Below, piece after piece: positions 9,625-18,207 of a stretch of DNA of 64,000 bases (within the stretch, counting starts at the first letter, position 1; each line of letters starts with the position of its first letter). Source of the DNA: Sphingobacteriales bacterium. GTDB lineage: Bacteria > Bacteroidota > Bacteroidia > Chitinophagales > Chitinophagaceae. The notes under the pieces are model-generated. The model had not been told where the DNA came from and did not search any database. It was given only the letters and a program-made list of their open reading frames with translations. Position numbers and translations under genes: made by a program. Where the stretch lies: assembly GCA_024642285.1 (NCBI GenBank), contig JAHEBJ010000002.1, positions 1 through 64,000 on the forward strand. The letters are read 5' to 3'.

Positions 9625-9730
9625 TGATCATTCTTTTTTCCTTCAACCATTTCTGCAATTTATGTAAACTCGGGTAGAGTTTATAAAATTAAACAAAGTA
9701 AAAGAATACATAAGCCACATCACGGAGCAT

Positions 9731-9738
9731 TATATTTG
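9731..9738 (+). promoter_or_regulatory. -7 box for HAD phosphatase gene
   Basis: TATATTTG, a perfect TAnnTTTG element, lies 5 bases before the ATG. No convincing TTTG is found at the proper distance upstream. Transcript would be nearly leaderless. Confidence 0.4.
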
Positions 9739-9743
9739 CACCC

Positions 9744-10400
9744 ATGAAAATTAACACAGTAATATTTGACATGGACGGGTTGCTGATAGATTCTGAACCG
9801 CTGTGGAAAGACGCCGCTGAAAAATTATTTGATGAATACGGATTAAAACTGACAGCCGCACAATACGCAAAAACAACCGGCTTGCGTACCAAAGAGTTTC
9901 TGGAGCATTGGTTTACACAGTTACATATTCCAGGCGAAAAATTAAACGATGCTGAAAAAAAGATTGTTGATGATGTCATCAACCTGATAAAACAAAAAGG
10001 CAGAGCTATGCCGGGGCTGGAGTATATTTTTAATTTTTTCGTTCAGCGTAATTTTAAAATAGGATTGGCCAGTTCTTCACCGATGGAGTTAATTCAAGTA
10101 GTTATTGACTTGATAGGAATCAGGTCTCATATATCAGCGGTTACCTCTGCTGCAGAATTAAATTATGGAAAACCGCACCCCGAAGTTTATTTGAAATGTG
10201 CTGTTGAACTTAAAAGTTCTCCAGACCAGTGTATCTGTTTCGAAGATTCCTTTAACGGGATGATTGCGGTAAAAGCAGCCAAAATGAAATGCATTGTTGT
10301 ACCATCGGTAGTCCAATTTAAAGATCCGGTATGGGAAGCCGCAGATTTTAAAATTGCCACACTAAATAATTTTAACGAGCTGCTTCTCAGTAGTTTTTAA
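9744..10400 (+). CDS. HAD-superfamily sugar-phosphate phosphatase (HxpB/beta-phosphoglucomutase-like)
   Basis: A cytoplasmic HAD hydrolase of 218 residues. Motif I is FDMDGLLIDSEPLW with nucleophile Asp9 and acid/base Asp11; motif II is GLASSSP; motif III is the Lys in YGKPHPEVYL; motif IV is CFEDSFNG. An alpha-helical cap (about residues 18-85) makes it a subfamily IA enzyme of the hexitol/2-deoxyglucose-6-phosphate phosphatase group. Beta-phosphoglucomutase is the main alternative. The neighbours give no clue to the substrate. Confidence 0.85.
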   Translation: MKINTVIFDMDGLLIDSEPLWKDAAEKLFDEYGLKLTAAQYAKTTGLRTKEFLEHWFTQLHIPGEKLNDAEKKIVDDVINLIKQKGRAMPGLEYIFNFFVQRNFKIGLASSSPMELIQVVIDLIGIRSHISAVTSAAELNYGKPHPEVYLKCAVELKSSPDQCICFEDSFNGMIAVKAAKMKCIVVPSVVQFKDPVWEAADFKIATLNNFNELLLSSF

Positions 10401-10511
10401 TGCATATATCAATAAATTGGCTTTATAAAGGTTTTTTATAACCAACTTATCGACAAAAAACCGGAATTCTTAATTATTTTCCCTTTTTTAATAGAAAATC
10501 ACTTGTAAAAG

Positions 10512-10541
10512 TTGAAAGTTTTACAAAAAAAAGTATATTTG
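10512..10541 (+). promoter_or_regulatory. Consensus promoter of the small secreted protein gene
   Basis: TTG, 19 bases, TATATTTG: a full match to the Bacteroidota two-part promoter. It leaves a 75-base A-rich leader before the ATG at 10617. Confidence 0.65.
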
Positions 10542-10616
10542 AATTCCAAAACGGTTTTAAATAACACTGTTTAAACTAATTAAAAATTATATTACTCAAA
10601 AACAAAAACACGAAAA

Positions 10617-10973
10617 ATGAAAAAATTATTCCTTGCATCCCTTGTTATGTTTGGCTTTTGCACATTTGCCACTGCACAAAGCGCTAAAGAAATTGAAGCT
10701 AAAAAAGCCGCTGCCCGAATTGAAACTCCGGCTACTACAGCTGCTGTAGGCCCAACTATTTCAGCTGCTCCGTCGGACGCACGTACTTCGGCAACAAATG
10801 ATGTAGATGCTGCGGGTGTAGTTGTACCAAGTGCAAAAACTACAACTAAAGCAGATGCTAAAGCAGAAGCGGTAAAAGTTGATGCTAACAAGACTGATCT
10901 TGAAAAGAAACAAGCTGCAAGAGCTGCAACTCCTACTAAAGCAATCAGACCAGCATCAAAAGGAAGTAATTAA
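10617..10973 (+). CDS. Small secreted Ala/Lys/Thr-rich protein
   Basis: An unrecognised protein of 118 residues. It begins with a signal peptide MKKLFLASLVMFGFCTFATAQ cut before SAKE. The mature 97 residues are low-complexity and hydrophilic, dominated by Ala, Lys, Thr and Val with spacing such as KAAARIETPATTAA, KTTTKADAKAEA and DLEKKQAARAATP, and are probably disordered or helical. No cysteine lies in the mature part. It is framed by a strong consensus promoter and a good terminator, so it is likely a single, well-expressed gene. The role may be structural in the periplasm, but this is a guess. Confidence 0.75.
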   Translation: MKKLFLASLVMFGFCTFATAQSAKEIEAKKAAARIETPATTAAVGPTISAAPSDARTSATNDVDAAGVVVPSAKTTTKADAKAEAVKVDANKTDLEKKQAARAATPTKAIRPASKGSN

Positions 10974-10995
10974 TTATACTTTTTAACTTTATTGA

Positions 10996-11025
10996 AAACA
11001 CTCCATTTTTGGGGTGTTTTTTTTT
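10996..11025 (+). terminator. Terminator of small secreted protein gene
   Basis: AACACTCC and GGGGTGTT form a stem around ATTTTT, followed by a run of nine T. Confidence 0.85.
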
Positions 11026-11037
11026 GACAGGAATTTT

Positions 11038-11663
11038 ATGAAAAATATTCTTTTGTTACATGGTGCTATTGGAGATAAGGATCAATTTGCGGATTTTGAG
11101 TTGAAACTGACAGATACTTTTCTTTTTACACCTTCCTAACATTAACGGCCATGGTGACTATCAATTCAAAAACCAGGATTATTCGATACCGGGTTTTGCC
11201 GAAGATGTTATGGATTATATGGATGAAAAAGAGATCAGCTCAGTTTCTGTTTTTGGATACAATATGGGCGGCTATGTTGCATTATACCTGGCAAAACACT
11301 ATCCAACACGTGTAAACAATTTAATTACATCAGCGACTAAATTTGAATGAGATTAATCTATCGCTTCAAAAGAGATTACAAAGTTGCAAACTGAAAAAAT
11401 TAAAGAGAAACTGCTTGCTTTAAACAGCTGGTATAAAGTACTTGAAAAAACTTCAGAACTACTTATCAACATGGGAAAGGATAACCCATTGAAAAAGGCC
11501 GACTTTCAATTAATAAATCAAAGGGTATTGCTCTTACGTGATAAAAAGACAAAATGGTTTCGCAGTAAGAAACTGATGATATTTTTAAATTATTACCCAA
11601 CACTCAATTATTAGTTTTGGCTGATACGTCCATCCTATTGAAGTGGTAAATCAGTTTATCTAG
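11038..11663 (+). pseudogene. Decayed alpha/beta-hydrolase gene
   Basis: Joined across frames, the region reads as an alpha/beta hydrolase: MKNILLLHGAIGDKDQF at 11038, a frameshift near 11131, then SIPGFAEDVMDYMDEKEISS and the nucleophile elbow VFGYNMGGYVALYLAKH, then YPTRVNNLITSATKFE. Stops follow at 11348 and 11354. The frame then continues (SIASKEITKLQTEKI, MGKDNPLKKADFQLI), shifts again near 11545 to KLLPNTQLLVLADTS with another stop, and shifts once more near 11625 to HPIEVVNQFI before TAG at 11661. The elbow has Asn where the catalytic Ser should be (G-x-S-x-G). With at least three frameshifts and three internal stops it cannot make an active enzyme. A 76-codon open stretch at 11384-11614 is a remnant, not a gene. 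Confidence 0.85.
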
Positions 11664-11813
11664 CCAAAAAAAATACTCTTTTTTTACAGTCAGATGAGTT
11701 TATTTAAACAGATAATCAGCTTAAATAAATAAAATCAGGCAAAAAATCAGTACTGAAAGAGATTTTAGCCAAAAATACACTCACTAAAAGAGCCAAAATC
11801 GGTCTTGTTTAGC

Positions 11814-11821
11814 TACCTTTG
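11814..11821 (+). promoter_or_regulatory. -7 box for rpsA
   Basis: TACCTTTG, identical to the -7 boxes of rpsJ, fusA, rpsL, yidC and rplY in this window, 31 bases before the rpsA ATG. The -33 region is not consensus. Confidence 0.5.
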
Positions 11822-11852
11822 CCCTCCCGTTTTAAAAACCACGGGGAATTTT

Positions 11853-13904
11853 ATGTCTTTTAAAATTAATAAACACTTAAACGCAGATGCACAGGAAGGT
11901 TCAGTCCCCGATACAACGGGAGGCGAATCTGCTGCGACACCAAAGGTACCTGAAGAAATTATGGAATCGAATGAAACAAATCCAACTGCGGAAATGGCGG
12001 TTGAAACAGAATCAAACATTGAAACTGCTGTAGAAACAGCGTCTGTTGTTGACATGGAAGTTAAAGAACCAGTTGATGAAAAAATTGTTACTGCTCACGA
12101 CGATTTTGACTGGAGTGTTGACAAGCGCAACGTAACCAGTTACTCAGCAGCTGAAACTGCCAAGTACGACGAAGTTTACGACAACACGTTCAAACAGATC
12201 AATGATGGTGAAATGATCATGGCTACCATCGAATCATTAACCAAAACTGATGCCGTTGTAAACATCGGATTTAAAAGTGATGGTCTTATTTCTTTGAACG
12301 AATTCAGAGACATGCCGGGCGGCGTAAAAGTTGGCGACATTGTTGAAGTAATGGTTGTTGAGAAAGAAGACAGGGCCGGCAATTTAAACCTGAGCCGTAA
12401 AAGTGCACGCACAACAAGGGCCTGGGAAAAAATTGTTGACGTTCACAAAACCGGTGAAATCGTTACTGGTACAGTTACCCACAAAACAAAGGGCGGACTT
12501 ATTGTTGACGTTTTTGGTATGGAAACTTTCTTACCCGGTTCTCAAATTGACGTTAAACCGGTTACTGATTACGATCAGTTTGTTGGTAAAACAATGGAAT
12601 TTAAAGTGGTTAAGATTAACGAAGCCATTAAGAATGCCGTTGTATCGCACAAAGCACTTATTGAAAGTGATATTGAAGCTCAAAGAGCTGAGATCATGGG
12701 TAAACTGGAGAAAGGCCAGGTACTGGAAGGAACTATCAAAAACATCACTGATTTTGGTGCGTTCCTTGATCTTGGTGGCTTAGACGGTTTACTTTACATC
12801 ACTGATATTTCGTGGGGTCGTATCAACCATCCTACCGAAGTATTGAAGATGGATCAGAAAATAAACGTTGTTGTATTAGATTTTGATGATGATAAGAAGC
12901 GTATCAGCCTTGGCCTAAAGCAACTTACTCCGCATCCCTGGGATACACTTACAGAGAGCCTGAAAGAAGGTGAAATTGTAAAAGGCAAGGTTGTAAATAT
13001 TGAAGACTATGGTGCATTCCTTGAGATTATGCCTGGTGTTGAAGGTTTGGTTCACGTAAGTGAAATTACATGGGCTAACACACCAATCAATGCTAAAGAA
13101 TTCTTCAACTTAAATGATGAGTACGAAGCGAAAGTTGTTACCCTTGATAAAGAAACCCGTAAGATGAGTTTGTCTATCAAGCAAATGACCGAAGATCCAT
13201 GGAGCACTATCGAAGTTTCTTTCCCTGAGGGAAGTAAACACAATGGTGTTGTTAAGAACATTACTCCTTACGGTGTGTTTGTTGAGTTAACAACAGGTAT
13301 TGGCGGTATGATCCACATCAGTGATCTGAGCTGGTTAAAGCGTTTCAACAATCCTAATGAGTACACCAAAGTAGGTAACGATATTGATGTTGTTATTATG
13401 AACATTGATAAAGAAGGACGCAAACTTCAGTTAGGGCATAAGCAGATTGAAGAAGATCCATGGAATACACTGGAAACTGCTTTCCCTGTTGGGAGTGAGC
13501 ATGAAGGTACCGTGGTAAAGAAAGATGATAAAGGTGCTATCGTTCAGTTGCCTTATGGCCTTGAAGGATTTGCTCCTGCACGTCACCTGGCGAAGGAAGA
13601 TGGTAAATCAGTTGGAATTGATGAGGTTGCTAAATTCTTAGTAATTGAATTCGACCGTAACGATAAGCGTATTGTTTTAAGTCATGCCCGCCTTTGGGAA
13701 GCAGTTATTGAAGAAGAAAAACAAGCGGTTATTAAAGAAAAGAAAGCTGATTTTGAACAAACCAAAAAAGCAGTTAAAACACTTCAGGGTAAGGTTGAAA
13801 AATCTACTTTGGGAGATCTAAGTGCATTGGCTGATATTAAGGCAAAATTGGACAGTAATGCGGCTGATGAAGCGGCTTCTGCTGAAGAGCCAAAAGGAGA
13901 ATAA
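11853..13904 (+). CDS. rpsA: 30S ribosomal protein S1
   Basis: S1 binds mRNA on the 30S platform and helps start translation, which matters in a phylum that hardly uses Shine-Dalgarno pairing. The ATG at 11853 (MSFKINKHLNADAQ) lies after the promoter box; the longer open frame starts before it. The 683 residues have an acidic low-complexity N-terminus of about 85 residues, then six S1 (OB-fold) repeats starting near GEMIMATIES, GEIVTGTVTH, GQVLEGTIKN, GEIVKGKVVN, GSKHNGVVKN and GSEHEGTVVK, each with the G-x-F/V-V/L-x-L pattern. The tail is Lys/Glu-rich. It is monocistronic with a clear terminator. Confidence 0.95.
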   Translation: MSFKINKHLNADAQEGSVPDTTGGESAATPKVPEEIMESNETNPTAEMAVETESNIETAVETASVVDMEVKEPVDEKIVTAHDDFDWSVDKRNVTSYSAAETAKYDEVYDNTFKQINDGEMIMATIESLTKTDAVVNIGFKSDGLISLNEFRDMPGGVKVGDIVEVMVVEKEDRAGNLNLSRKSARTTRAWEKIVDVHKTGEIVTGTVTHKTKGGLIVDVFGMETFLPGSQIDVKPVTDYDQFVGKTMEFKVVKINEAIKNAVVSHKALIESDIEAQRAEIMGKLEKGQVLEGTIKNITDFGAFLDLGGLDGLLYITDISWGRINHPTEVLKMDQKINVVVLDFDDDKKRISLGLKQLTPHPWDTLTESLKEGEIVKGKVVNIEDYGAFLEIMPGVEGLVHVSEITWANTPINAKEFFNLNDEYEAKVVTLDKETRKMSLSIKQMTEDPWSTIEVSFPEGSKHNGVVKNITPYGVFVELTTGIGGMIHISDLSWLKRFNNPNEYTKVGNDIDVVIMNIDKEGRKLQLGHKQIEEDPWNTLETAFPVGSEHEGTVVKKDDKGAIVQLPYGLEGFAPARHLAKEDGKSVGIDEVAKFLVIEFDRNDKRIVLSHARLWEAVIEEEKQAVIKEKKADFEQTKKAVKTLQGKVEKSTLGDLSALADIKAKLDSNAADEAASAEEPKGE

Positions 13905-13924
13905 GATTAAATCCTTTAATATAA

Positions 13925-13953
13925 AATCCCGTCCATTGGACGGGATTTTTTTT
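13925..13953. terminator. rpsA terminator
   Basis: AATCCCGTCC and GGACGGGATT form a perfect ten-pair stem with an ATT loop, followed by T8. The stem lies between convergent genes and may serve both. Confidence 0.9.
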
Positions 13954-13971
13954 ACCCTCATTATTTATTTA

Positions 13972-15099
13972 CTATTCATTGTCCAGTATCTTCACTTCTG
14001 TCCTTCTGTTTATTGCCCTTCCCTCTTCGGTTTTGTTAGATTCAACGGGCATGGTTAAGCCATAACCTTTTGCAGTAACTCGATCGGGGTTTATTCCTTT
14101 TAAAAGCAAATAATCTCTCACTGTATTTGCTCTTGCTTCCGATAAAATCAAATTACTTTTTGCAGTACCTACATTATCAGTATGTCCTCCCAATTCAATT
14201 CTCACATCTTCCTTTCGGTTTAAAAAAGCAACCAACTCATCAATCACTTTGTAAGAGTCTTCTTCAAGATCCGCTTTTCCGGTTTCAAAATTACAATCTT
14301 CCAATACAAAACTTTTTGATGGCATGAACTGTATATCAACCTTAAAGGGATCTTTATAATAGGCCTTTCCTGTTAATGGTGGTATATCCAATACCACATA
14401 ACTGGTTGAATCTTTAAACCCAAGGATAAAGATCTCATATTTATCACCGGCGGGCAGGCGAACAGAAAATTTGCCGGTTGTATCGGTAAGGCCATAATAT
14501 TCCCGTCCGTTTAAATCACTTCTGAAAATCACAACTTCGTGGGGCAGTATCTTACCCTTAAAATCAGTCATACGCACATCTACGGGTGCATCTTTAGGTA
14601 TGTTTCCATCCTGCACCTGGCTGTCCGTATTATTTTTCGCCGAAAAATCATAATTGCCCGTTCCGTTCATTATTGTAATCACATGGTTAGCAAAATCAAG
14701 TTGTATCGACCCCAATTTGGCAATGCCAGACTGCCCCAGCATGATAGGAGCATTTAAATTTTTGGTAACTGTGGCCCTAACATTTTCAAGAACTAATCCT
14801 GCAAATTCTATGGTCTTTATATTAACCACAACACCTTCATGTAACTCCGTACTATTATAATTGGCCGGACTGATAACATCGCCTGTGGTAAGTTGCCCGT
14901 TCTTCAGCATAAAGTTTGCTTCGCCATATCCAATCGTTACATCAGGAGCTGCGGTAGCCAAACTAAAAGTAAGGTTCAGCCCGTTTGCTTTACAGGGTAC
15001 AATAGATAATCCATCCACCTGTTTCATCTTTATAGTTGTTTGAGAAATAGCAAATACTGATACGCCGAGCAATATCAAAAGCGATGAAATTCGTTTCAT
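13972..15099 (-). CDS. OmpA-family protein with degenerate retropepsin-like domain
   Basis: The 375-residue protein has a signal peptide (MKRISSLLILLGVSVFAISQ). Residues ~22-145 align by pattern with clan AA retropepsin-like proteases (IVPCKANGLNLTF, FMLKNGQLTTGDVI, APIMLGQSGIAKLG), but the catalytic DTGAS block reads ATAAP at 48-52. The Asp nucleophile and Gly are lost, so it should not be a protease. Next comes a transthyretin/carboxypeptidase-regulatory-like sandwich (~165-245; GLTDTTGKFSVRLPAGD), then a C-terminal OmpA peptidoglycan-binding domain (~255-375; ELGGHTDNVG, LSEARANTVRDYLL, AINRRTEVKI). Likely a periplasmic or outer-membrane cell-wall anchor in which the dead protease fold binds something. 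It stands alone, convergent to rpsA. Confidence 0.8.
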   Translation of the reverse strand: MKRISSLLILLGVSVFAISQTTIKMKQVDGLSIVPCKANGLNLTFSLATAAPDVTIGYGEANFMLKNGQLTTGDVISPANYNSTELHEGVVVNIKTIEFAGLVLENVRATVTKNLNAPIMLGQSGIAKLGSIQLDFANHVITIMNGTGNYDFSAKNNTDSQVQDGNIPKDAPVDVRMTDFKGKILPHEVVIFRSDLNGREYYGLTDTTGKFSVRLPAGDKYEIFILGFKDSTSYVVLDIPPLTGKAYYKDPFKVDIQFMPSKSFVLEDCNFETGKADLEEDSYKVIDELVAFLNRKEDVRIELGGHTDNVGTAKSNLILSEARANTVRDYLLLKGINPDRVTAKGYGLTMPVESNKTEEGRAINRRTEVKILDNE

Positions 15100-15195
15100 A
15101 TGATTTGGTTTAAACTCTAACTAAAGATAATTATAAAAAGGACATTTAGGCTTTTTCAATTATTGCGTGTTATTGTAAGACTAAAACTGCTGGCT

Positions 15196-16335
15196 CTAAA
15201 GCTTTTGCTGCAATTGAACCATCATCTCTCCCTTCCAGCTTTTAAAATCGTGGGCCATAATATGTTTACGGGCCTCCCCAACCAGCCAAAGATAAAACGC
15301 AAGATTATGTACACTGGCAATGGTGAGTCCCAGGTATTCCTGCGCTTTCATCAAATGCCTGAGATAGGCTTTGCTATAGTAATTACTAATAGCACAATCA
15401 ATGCCATCATCAATCACCGAAAAATCATGCTCCCATTTTTTGTTATCGATATTGATTACACCCTTGCTGGTAAACAACATCGCATTGCGGCCGTTGCGGG
15501 TTGGCATCACGCAATCAAACATATCAACTCCCAATGCGATTGCTTCCAGTATGTTCCAGGGCGTACCCACACCCATTAAATAACGCGGCTTTTCTTTGGG
15601 CAGGATATCGCAACACAGTTCGGTAAACTCGTACATCATTTCCATTGGTTCGCCAACACTTAAACCTCCAATGGCATTACCGGTTGCGTTTTTTGAAGAG
15701 ATGTATTCTGCCGAAGCAGTTCGAAGATCTTTAAACGTACTTCCCTGAACGATTGGAAATAAATTCTGAGTGTAACCATATTTGTCGGGTGTGGTTTCAA
15801 ATCTTTCGAAACAGCGGTCAAGCCAGCGGTGAGTTAGTTCCATACTTTTTTTGGCGTAATCATAATCGCTGGGATATGGCGGGCATTCGTCAAAAGCCAT
15901 AATTATATCTCCACCAATTGTTCTTTGGGTATCCATCACGTTTTCCGGTGTAAACAAATGCCTGCTGCCGTCAATATGGCTTTGAAACAAGGCCCCTTTT
16001 TCAGTCAGTTTTCGATTGTTGGCCAGCGAAAAAACCTGGTAACCGCCGCTATCCGTTAAAATAGGCTTATCCCAACCGTTAAATTTATGCAGCCCACCTG
16101 CAGCTTCCAGCACTTCCAGACCCGGCCGCAAGTATAAATGATAGGTATTGCCCAAAATAATTTGAGCATTTACATCAGTTTTCAATTGTTGCTGGGTAAC
16201 TGCTTTTACACTACCAACAGTTCCAACAGGCATAAAAATAGGCGTAACAATTTCTCCGTGATCGGTAGTTATTTTCCCTGCCCGGGCTTTTGTAGCCTTA
16301 TCGGTATTTTCCAGCTTGAATTGTAATGCTGCCAT
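15196..16335 (-). CDS. tgt: tRNA-guanine transglycosylase
   Basis: Tgt swaps guanine-34 of GUN-anticodon tRNAs for the queuosine precursor preQ1. The 379 residues show TPIFMPVGTVGSVKAVT, GNTYHLYLRPG, LTDSGGYQVFSLA with the general acid/base Asp, GGLSVGEP and FDCVMPTRNGRNAM with nucleophile Asp274. The usual structural zinc site CxCxxC is IDCAIS at 312-317, so only one Cys remains, although the distal His343 (SVHNL) is kept. I recall similar loss in other Bacteroidota Tgt proteins, so it may be a lineage trait and not a defect. No queuosine synthesis genes are nearby. Confidence 0.93.
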   Translation of the reverse strand: MAALQFKLENTDKATKARAGKITTDHGEIVTPIFMPVGTVGSVKAVTQQQLKTDVNAQIILGNTYHLYLRPGLEVLEAAGGLHKFNGWDKPILTDSGGYQVFSLANNRKLTEKGALFQSHIDGSRHLFTPENVMDTQRTIGGDIIMAFDECPPYPSDYDYAKKSMELTHRWLDRCFERFETTPDKYGYTQNLFPIVQGSTFKDLRTASAEYISSKNATGNAIGGLSVGEPMEMMYEFTELCCDILPKEKPRYLMGVGTPWNILEAIALGVDMFDCVMPTRNGRNAMLFTSKGVINIDNKKWEHDFSVIDDGIDCAISNYYSKAYLRHLMKAQEYLGLTIASVHNLAFYLWLVGEARKHIMAHDFKSWKGEMMVQLQQKL

Positions 16336-16389
16336 AAAATAAACGCCTGTCCTTTATTAAGATTTTATAATACTGATTCCTTTTACTGC

Positions 16390-16397
16390 TATTTTTG
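16390..16397 (+). promoter_or_regulatory. -7 box for glycosyltransferase gene
   Basis: TATTTTTG fits TAnnTTTG and ends 4 bases before the ATG at 16402. No consensus -33 box is visible. Confidence 0.3.
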
Positions 16398-16401
16398 CCA
16401 A

Positions 16402-17523
16402 ATGAATTTTACCCAAATCTGGCAAATTGTTTTTTATACCTTTTGCCTGGTGACCCTTGTACAGCTTTTCTACTACCTGTTCTTTTTTACGAGGCTGGCC
16501 TTTTATAAACCAAAACCAAAGGATAATTCGCAAACCCATCCGGTATCAGTAATTATTTGTGCCCGTGATGAGGCCGCAAATTTAGCGAAAAATCTTCCGG
16601 GAGCATTGGTTCAGCAATATCGCACCACCCATGAAGTTATTGTAGTAAACGATAACTCTTTTGATGACAGTAAATACTTACTGGAAGAATATCAAAAAAC
16701 ATATAAGCAACTGCAGGTTGTTGAACTGAAACAGGAAGCCAAACTGATACCCGGAAAGAAATTTCCATTGAGCATCGGTATTAAAACTGCCAAACACGAA
16801 ATTGTTTTATTGACAGATGCTGATTGTGTTCCTGCCAGTGAATTCTGGATAGATAAGATGCAGGAATCCTTTGATGAAAATACAGAGATCGTATTAGGCT
16901 ACGGTGCATTTCACAAAAAATCTGGTTTATTGAATAAAATAGTACGTTGGGAAACTTTTCATACTGCCCTTCAATATTTTTCATACGCATTGGCCGGGCG
17001 GCCATACATGGGTGTTGGCCGTAATCTGAGTTATAAGAAAACCATTTTTTACAGGCACAAAGGATTCTCAGCACATAATAATATACCCAGCGGCGACGAT
17101 GACCTTTTTATCAATATGGCCGCAACCAAAAAAAATACAAAGATCAATATAGACAAAGCTGCTTTCACGCTAAGTGAGCCTCCCAAAACATGGGCTGCGT
17201 GGGTAAGGCAAAAAAACCGTCATTACAGCACAGGGAAATTTTATAAAACAAGCCATAAGCTATTGTTGGGATTATATACGCTGTCACATTTTTTGTTTTA
17301 TCCCTTGCTGGCGGTATCACTGATCTTTTTTAACTGGCAACTGGCTTTGATCGTTTTTGGTATACGTTTTTTAGCACAGGCCTTTGTTTTATACCCCTGC
17401 CTGAAAAAACTAAATGAGCAGGCAATGTATCCCTGGTTTTTGTTTATTGATATATGGATGTTTTTTTATTACCTGGTATTTTCGGCTGCGGTATTTAAAA
17501 AGCCAAAGAAAGCATGGAAATAA
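16402..17523 (+). CDS. Family 2 glycosyltransferase, membrane-bound
   Basis: The 373-residue protein starts with one transmembrane helix (IVFYTFCLVTLVQLFYYLFFF), then a GT-A catalytic domain with PVSVIICARDEAANL, VNDNSFDDS (first Asp pair), LLTDADC (DxD-like) and a C-terminal QKNRHYSTG block resembling the QxxRW motif. Two to three more helices follow (LLLGLYTLSHFLFYPLLAV, LALIVFGIRFLAQAFVLY, WFLFIDIWMFFYYLVFSA). This layout fits processive or lipid-linked sugar transfer at the inner membrane. Donor and acceptor are unknown. Its end overlaps the start of rsmG by 10 bases, so the two are translationally coupled. Confidence 0.83.
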   Translation: MNFTQIWQIVFYTFCLVTLVQLFYYLFFFTRLAFYKPKPKDNSQTHPVSVIICARDEAANLAKNLPGALVQQYRTTHEVIVVNDNSFDDSKYLLEEYQKTYKQLQVVELKQEAKLIPGKKFPLSIGIKTAKHEIVLLTDADCVPASEFWIDKMQESFDENTEIVLGYGAFHKKSGLLNKIVRWETFHTALQYFSYALAGRPYMGVGRNLSYKKTIFYRHKGFSAHNNIPSGDDDLFINMAATKKNTKINIDKAAFTLSEPPKTWAAWVRQKNRHYSTGKFYKTSHKLLLGLYTLSHFLFYPLLAVSLIFFNWQLALIVFGIRFLAQAFVLYPCLKKLNEQAMYPWFLFIDIWMFFYYLVFSAAVFKKPKKAWK

Positions 17524-18146
17524 TTCAAAAATATTTTGGTGATTTTACAGAGCAGCAGATTGAACAATTTGCAGCGCTTAAAGATTTGTATATCGACTGG
17601 AACTCCAAGATCAACGTGATATCTAGAAAAGACATGGATAATTTTTATGAACACCATGTTTTGCATTCGCTGGCCATTGCTGCAAAGTTTGATTTTATCG
17701 ATGGCATGCGGGTGATGGACCTTGGATGCGGCGGCGGTTTTCCCGGCATACCATTAGCCATAATGTTTCCGCAGGCAAAATTTCATATGGTGGACAGTGT
17801 CAATAAAAAATTAAAAGTAGTTTCCGAAATATCTGAAGCTTTAGGCTTACAAAATATTACCGTACAACATGCACGTGCCGAGGAAATTAAAAACAAGAAA
17901 TTTGATGCTGTAATTTCAAGAGCCGTTGCACCACTGAAAGATCTTTGGCGATGGAGCAAACCCTTAATTCAAAAAAATAAAAAGTCGGTAAAAGGAGTCC
18001 CTAACGGATTGGTTTGTTTAAAAGGCGGAGATTTAACGAATGAAATTTTTGAAAGCGGCTGTAAACCGCTGGTTTGGGAGGTAAATAAAATATTTGAGGA
18101 GCCTTTTTTTAATGAAAAGTATATTTTATTTATTCCGGTAAATTAA
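17514..18146 (+). CDS. rsmG: 16S rRNA (guanine-527-N7)-methyltransferase
   Basis: RsmG adds a 7-methyl group to G527 in the decoding centre of 16S rRNA; its loss is a known route to low-level streptomycin resistance. The 210 residues carry the SAM-binding motif VMDLGCGGGFPGIPLAIMFP, the VDSVNKKLKVV strand, and the family VISRAVAPLKDLWRWSKP block. The length is normal. It overlaps the upstream glycosyltransferase gene by 10 bases. Confidence 0.93.
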   Translation: MEIIQKYFGDFTEQQIEQFAALKDLYIDWNSKINVISRKDMDNFYEHHVLHSLAIAAKFDFIDGMRVMDLGCGGGFPGIPLAIMFPQAKFHMVDSVNKKLKVVSEISEALGLQNITVQHARAEEIKNKKFDAVISRAVAPLKDLWRWSKPLIQKNKKSVKGVPNGLVCLKGGDLTNEIFESGCKPLVWEVNKIFEEPFFNEKYILFIPVN

Positions 18147-18207
18147 CATTAACTACCACTTTGTGGTATTGCTATTTTCATTATTTTATATAACATTTGT
18201 GCTAATT

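Noticed and set aside
11384-11614. A separate 76-residue gene
   Set aside because: It has no proper start and continues the same reading as the broken alpha/beta hydrolase upstream.
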